A DNA stretch of 64,000 bases from Lomentospora prolificans (lineage: Eukaryota; Ascomycota; Sordariomycetes; Microascales; Microascaceae): NCBI GenBank assembly GCA_029532625.1, contig JARFXM010000009.1:4216001-4280000 (forward strand), given 5' to 3'. The translations under genes were made by a program, and so were the position numbers. Within the stretch, counting starts at the first letter, position 1. Each line of letters starts with the position of its first letter. The notes below the pieces were generated by a model. The model was given only the letters and a program-made list of their open reading frames with translations, was not told the origin of the DNA and did not search any database. This document shows positions 58,301 to 64,000 of the stretch, piece by piece.

Positions 58301-60777
58301 TGGAGTTCGGTTTCGATTCGATAGTCGCCCCTAACCTCGAAGACGGGAAGGAAAATTTTTGATCGACTTTTTTCTTTTTCATTTTCAGGATAGGATAGCG
58401 TGCCCTAAACAACCTTAGATATCTAGTACATTTTACGCACCAATATCAATCTCCTGCCATGATATCTCTGTGGAAAAGCGTGTCTTTGAATCTCTTAGCA
58501 TTGGGTGTCCTGATCTCGGTATTTTGAGATTTGAAAAGAAAGGATTTCCGCGGAGTCTCGAATTTCGTTCTCAGACGAGCCATTGCCGATCAACCCGTAC
58601 GTCTCGCAAGATATCCTCCCATCGTCCTCACTTTCAATGAACCCCATATTACCTGGTAGAATATTTCCGAGAATGTTTTCCTCGCATTGGTTTGTACGAG
58701 CTGGAATTGAATGACATGTGGAAAAGCTCTGTTGACCAATATGCGCCTGCGTTGGGAGCTTTGATGCTTGGCACAACCAAAGGCCCGGGCGGGGGGGGGC
58801 GCCGCGCCGCTTCTTTGGCATTCAACCTCCTATTACTAACTTCTGTGCCTCTGTCTGATTTCGGTCTTGTTCACGTCCACATCGCAACCATCCATCACCT
58901 CCTCAATCCATGCCGCTCCTCCCCTCGGCGGTACAGACTGGTTTGGTATTAAACTCACTGTCGGATCTCGTCCCACGATGCTTTCGTTAAATCACGAAGC
59001 CGGTTCGTTAGGCTTAACAAATGTATTTGGCTCCTGTGACGGGAGAAAACTCTAATGGAGTGGATCTACTTGTAAAGAGGCGGTCGCTAGGTACGTAGCT
59101 CCGCCCTACTATCTCCAGCGGGCTTTGAATTGAATTCGATTCGGAAAACTTCCCAGAAAGAACGCAAGACGCCTCACAGATCCCATGGCGCCCAGTTTCA
59201 TGACTAGGCTCCTTCGTTGAAAATGCGAAGAGAAGGGTAAAAGAAACAAAGATGCTGAAAGGTTTCGTTATCTAAGGGTCTGTCACGAAGTTCCCAAAAA
59301 CTTAAACGCACGCCTCAACCTGATTTGTCTATCTGGGCCTGTCGTATCAGGATTGGCCCATGCCATCCCTGTGGGCTGATGGAGAGCTGCTAATAATCCC
59401 ACGCTGGCTGTGCCAGGATGATGGTCTGGAATCGCGTAAGGGGTTGGGTGGTAGTGGAGAAGGCGCTGCCATGCTGTGGTGGGGTGGACATCAGCACCCT
59501 TGTTCCATCTGGGCGGGCTTGATGAGCGACCTTCACGCAACCTCGAGAGCCAGCTCAGAGAGCTAACGAGGTGGTGTCCAGCCACGTTCAACAATCAATC
59601 GATTGATGCAGCATGGACGGCAACGCTGAACCTGAATGTTGACTTTGAGACGCGCCCCTCGGGGTGAGAATGTACATGGGGTAAATCTCTCCGAAAAAAC
59701 AAGAAGAGGGATCAAAATCCCCCCTCGAACCATCATGGAAACGTTATTCAAGCCACCGTTGTGGGGATTGTGCATCTTTGTGTTGCCATCCCAGTATCAT
59801 CAATGACTGTGCGACACGCCATTAGAGATGATCTCCCAGCATCACCGAGAAACCAGCACTGTCGCACAAGGGGGCTCGACACTTTTTGGCGGTGGCGACT
59901 AGTCTTTTTCCCCACCTCTCGAGTCTCGCGCTCGATGCTGAGAGGACCAGCGCCTGTCAAGCACGCACATGGATGTGCCTGGTCTGCAGCGTAACTGTAA
60001 TTTTGTTCTCAGTGCCCTGTCATGCTTTCGGCGAGGTATCTTGTACTATATGGCGGAAGAGATAGTTGTTGCCGGCGAACAGAGGATGTTCTCAATACAC
60101 GGGCTCGTCCTAGCCGCGACGCCCATCTAGACTCCGGTCCTCGGAGGTTCTCGCTGTGATTCAAGCTGCGATAGGGGACGGGAAGTCTACCTCGAATCCT
60201 CAAATGATGCATGCCCGTCAATTTTAGGGACCTGGAAGGTTCTCTTTTATTACGAAGAGATTGCTACATGTGAAATTTCTCGCATGATGACTGTCAATAC
60301 ATGGAGGTCGCAGATGCATCTCGTTTAAGTGGCGATCTCGAAACCTCGCTTCTCGGGCGCCTAGACGACTAGTCTTACCGTCGATCTCTCACGCCAGCTT
60401 GACTAACAGTTTAATACTGCTTAAATGTCACCCCTGCAGCACTTTACCCGCCACCAGAAGAGACGGCGTCCGCTTTGTTCCCTCGCTAGTAGGCCTCATC
60501 GCCTCATCCTTTTTACCTGGTACTAGTTTAACTCTGTGATAACTAGTGGACCTACACGAAAGCAAATCTTGTTTTGCGCATATGCAGCTCAACAATAGTA
60601 AGGAACAAGACAAAACAAATTGCCCGAGATCCATCCTTGAAGTCACTTCAAAAGATCCTTTCTAGCCGTGAGAAGGAAAACCGTAAACATCTTTGAATGT
60701 CACAAAGGAAGGTGAGGGCCATCGCCCAATGGCAGCGCAGACCCAACACGCGTCTTCGGAGATTTTTTTTCACTTAA

Positions 60778-60793
60778 TTTTTTTTTTTTTTTT
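60778..60793. repeat. Poly-T run of 16
   Basis: A homopolymer of 16 T following TTTTTTTTCACTTAA. It may mark a transcript end on the plus strand or an A-tail remnant of a retro-element on the minus strand, but no element body is recognised. Confidence 0.8.
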
Positions 60794-62549
60794 ATCCCTG
60801 TGTCATTTTTCTCAATTCCCAATTGCTGTGGCTCCGGTTTAGGGCCACTCCCCCACCATCCCTGGGCTTCCAGATGTGAATTTAAGCCAATGATTCGCCA
60901 ACTCTCCAACACTGAGCCGCAACTACAACAATCCGTTGGGAATTCTTCGACTGCTATCCACCAGTACGGAGCTTCAATTGATGTCTCATCCAAGACTTCC
61001 ACTAATACGGCATTGGAGAAAGTATGGGATTAACCCCCCGAGGACGAGATGAATCTAGGCCAAGAAAAAAAATTTCACCTCCTCCGCCACCATAAGCCGT
61101 ATTGAAGCGAGATCTAGTTCAAGCAAAGCATTCAGCGTCAAACAAACCCCATTGGACGTGCTGATGTTCCCTACGAAGTACATATTCTCGACAGCACGTA
61201 TTTGCTTTTCTCTAAAGGCGCTTATCGGTAGTGTCAATATACCCTTGGTGCAGACTGCATCAACGGCCTCAGGGTCCGCTGTTGTTCAAATACGCGTTCG
61301 GATTCGCTCGAAGAACCTTACTTCTCCGCATGGGGCACGAAGTCTATGGGGTACTCATGGTCTTTAAAATATGAAGCGAAAAGAAAGAAAGAGTAAATCC
61401 TCTTTCTCCATCCTCTTGAGGCAGCCCCAGGCTATCGCTGGGTAGGCGTGGCAGAACGCCTGGCCAGGATGCTTTATCCCTAACAAGCAGCTGTATCCGA
61501 AAACGGCCTTAGGTAAATCTCCTCCCGATAGATTACCCGCAGAAGCTCGACACCATCTCTGTGCAGTTATCATAGCATCGGTCAGCATTTCATGTGCAAT
61601 TTCATCTTTCGTTCTGACCCAAGACTATCTTTGATCCATCGGATGAGAACTGGATGCGGGTAAACTCGAAAGGTCGGCAAGACCTCTATGTACGAGTCCC
61701 TGTTTGGAATGTTGACCCATTTTGAGCCACTCTCTTGCATCCAATTCGTGTTTGACGTGCAGTGTTGAGCACTGAACCACAGCCCTTTCTCAAACAGCAC
61801 CTAGTGCACTGTGTGTTCCGTGGCAGGTACCTGGCTGGCTGGCCTTACCTGCACACCCCTCCCATGTGGGTGGGCCTGGCCAGACATGCAGCTGGCTTGC
61901 GACGCCTGTGTACTCTGTACTTGTAGCGCCGCCCTCGTAAAAAAAGCATCAACCCATGAAGGGTGGTATTTGAGCCTGCAGAGGCGAGATCCTAGGGGCC
62001 TGCGAGTCAAGCTGTCGTTTTTGCTTCAGAATACTGATTTATTTCATGCAACAGGCCAAGAGGCGGCGTCTGCATAACGGACGACTTGGAGTGTTACAAA
62101 GTACTCGAGGCTGGAGGACTTCCAGGTTGACACCATTAAATTCGAAGGTTCTCTCTTGGCCAAGCACGATTTCCCATTAGCGGATTCCGGATGCCGAGCT
62201 CAGTCTCCAGCACCGGGCGATGCCCAGAAACGCAAGCACATCCAAAACTCGGGCTTAGCCAGCATCGCGTCCAGACAGCGGTTCGTCTCAAGCAACGGCT
62301 CCTTCCATTTGCAGCCATCTACACATCCTCCTAGGCCAACATTCTACACACGCGGCTAGTCCCTGTCCGACGATGACTTGCGTTGGCGCGAATCAACTAA
62401 AACAACGGTATTCGTCCCATGGTTTTGATCGGAAATTCATTTGTTTGCGCTAGTCGGGAATGCCATTCTATCATGTTCAGGTATCGCAATCCCGAGTTTG
62501 CGACCTGTCCACCAACACCGGGGGCGGAAGTGTTGTGTACGCATACCTG

Positions 62550-62563
62550 CCGATTCGAATCGG
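62550..62563. promoter_or_regulatory. 14-bp perfect palindrome CCGATTCGAATCGG
   Basis: A self-complementary CCG-N8-CGG element, the arrangement bound by dimeric Zn2Cys6 fungal regulators. No gene is recognised next to it, so function is speculative. Confidence 0.3.
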
Positions 62564-62587
62564 ATCATGCCAGGCCAGGAACGAGGT

Positions 62588-62623
62588 CACAACCCCGCCT
62601 GTACCCACAACCCCGCCTGTACC
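62588..62623. repeat. 18-bp exact tandem duplication
   Basis: CACAACCCCGCCTGTACC occurs twice head to tail without mismatch (62,588-62,605 and 62,606-62,623). It is non-coding as far as I can see. Confidence 0.95.
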
Positions 62624-64000
62624 TCTCTGAATGTGCCGGCTTCTGAGCAACTCTATCATGAAGCTTTCCGCTTTGAGATGACTGCCTTCTCCGCCAAACA
62701 ACATGCTCAACTCAATATTATCGTAGGTGGGCGTTAATTCTAACTTTCCAGGGTAAATTACCTTCGAGCTTGTCCGCTCGTCGTACACCCTTCCTAGATC
62801 TCCGTTCATGACTAAAATGCCCCCGTTGCTCCAATCCTATTCGAGAGTGCACCAACTCTCCACGTCCGCGACCCCAGGAAAATCGTGGGTCCCGATTGAA
62901 ATAGTGATGGATATAGCAATGGTTTGTAATGATTCTGCCAGAGTTACTCCCTACTCAGAACCCATCTTCCCTTATCGGAGAAGTGGATGGGGTGGCATGA
63001 TGGTGAATAATGCGAAATCGCGAGCAGAAGCCTTAGTTTAACAAGTAACTTCGTAGATGCTCCCTCTTTCGATGCTCCCGCCAATTGACGCCGTGCCAGC
63101 CACGGCTTTTGCACGTGGCTGCACTGTCCTGTGCCGTGCTAGCATCCTACCATGCGCCGCAGCCCGCCTTCGGATTGGTCGCATAATATGGATGGATCAT
63201 GAATTTTTTTGCATGGGATGGTTCAAACATTTGAGGGGGCGTGCGGCTTTGGACGACTTCTAGACCAAGATTGGGGTATCAACTGCGCGAAGACAAGTCG
63301 ATGCGAATTTATTTCGAGGAAAAAAGATACAAGGCGAAGATATTGTGGATATGCTGGAGGGCTTCTGTTCCATTGTGAAGAATATTGTTTTACCGGGGAG
63401 GATCTAATGTCACCATATTGGCCTCGTGTGGGGACAAGAATCGCAGTCTCGGACGCAGGCGGGTTCCAGATGTGGGACATTTCACAGCAGCCACCGCGTC
63501 ATTCGATATCGTCGAAGGGTCATCAGGGAAAGACCATTGTGTAAGAACCAAATCAGAATCCGCAAGTAAGGAGCCGGTTGAAAAGGCGGTAAAGAATCGG
63601 AAACTTATCCATAACTTGAGGGATGATATCATCAATAAGTTTAAACCCTGCAATTGATTCGAAATCGTTGGGGTTGTACGAAGGTACCTCATTGGATGAA
63701 GCTGTGAGGAATCGGTCGGTCAGGCCAGCTCGCTTGTGGAGCCTCGGTGATGACCAATCCCCGAGCGGGACCAACGGCAAGCCAGCTCCACAAATGACTT
63801 CTTGCCTAAGTTTACTTGCAGCGAGGTTCGGATAGCATCTACGAGGCCATGGGTTATTTTTCATTTGCCATTTTCGTAAGGCATTTTACGCATATCCCAA
63901 AAATTCACCATGGGTATAATAAAATCCGCTCTTGCCTCTCTTCTTCCCCACCGTTAGCACCAGGTTGCGGTACGATGACGTTTCGTTGGGGGGTTTGTTG

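Larger units (their letters stand above)
54407..64000. other. Long gene-poor right end
   Basis: About 9.6 kb with no credible gene beyond the CBM21 leader. Frames are short and overlapping with non-protein-like translations. Simple runs include 13 G at 55,404-55,416, 9 G near 58,791-58,799 and 16 T at 60,778-60,793. An 18-bp tandem duplication sits at 62,588-62,623. I see no tRNA, rRNA, terminal repeats or telomere-type repeats. Composition is similar to the rest of the window, which argues against heavily RIP-mutated transposons. Confidence 0.5.

Overview
The window comes from the nuclear genome of a filamentous ascomycete (Pezizomycotina, most likely Sordariomycetes). Genes carry few, short introns (about 54 to 190 bp) with GTRNGT-type donors and CTAAC/CTAAT-like branch sites. 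They are monocistronic on both strands, and the proteins are fungal housekeeping types. No bacterial signature, rRNA, tRNA, CRISPR array, intact transposon, viral gene or toxin gene was recognised.

Layout. 1-4 kb: CTF4/SepB replication adaptor (-). 7.8-9.1 kb: a WD40 protein of unknown role (+). 9.1-15.6 kb: gene-poor, with two TG microsatellites. 15.8-18.8 kb: large 'gastric mucin-like' fungal protein (+). 20.0-23.2 kb: divergent pair YPT1/Rab1 (-) and a probable COG7 subunit (+), both in Golgi traffic. 23.8-25.4 kb: unrecognised protein (-). 26.5-27.7 kb: NCS2/CTU2 tRNA thiolation protein (+). 28.0-29.2 kb: OAC1 mitochondrial carrier (-). 30.3-31.6 kb: SWD2 (+). 32.3-32.9 kb: SRP21 (+). 33.5-34.9 kb: RNR2 (-). 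37.7-38.3 kb: cysteine-repeat protein (+). 39.6-40.6 kb: DUF4112 protein (-). 41.8-44.4 kb: DCP2 (+). 44.9-46.9 kb: PUS1 (-). 47.8-48.4 kb: small unknown protein (-). 52.1-54.4 kb: CBM21 protein phosphatase 1 regulator (-). 54.4-64.0 kb: no credible gene.

Functionally this is a core-cell block: DNA replication and dNTP supply (CTF4, RNR2), RNA metabolism (DCP2, PUS1, NCS2, SWD2), secretion (YPT1, COG7-like, SRP21) and carbon metabolism (OAC1, the glycogen-targeting PP1 subunit). It is not a metabolite or defence cluster. All gene models were spliced by eye, and the exon joins quoted restore reading frame and family motifs.

I found no clear new biological system. The best leads are a protein with three C-x4-C-x4-C units and a fourth degenerate one, the array of leucine-rich short motifs in the DCP2 tail, the divergent YPT1/COG7-like pair, cell-cycle box (ACGCGT/CGCGAAAA) clustering around RNR2, and a perfect 13-bp hairpin at 47.25 kb.
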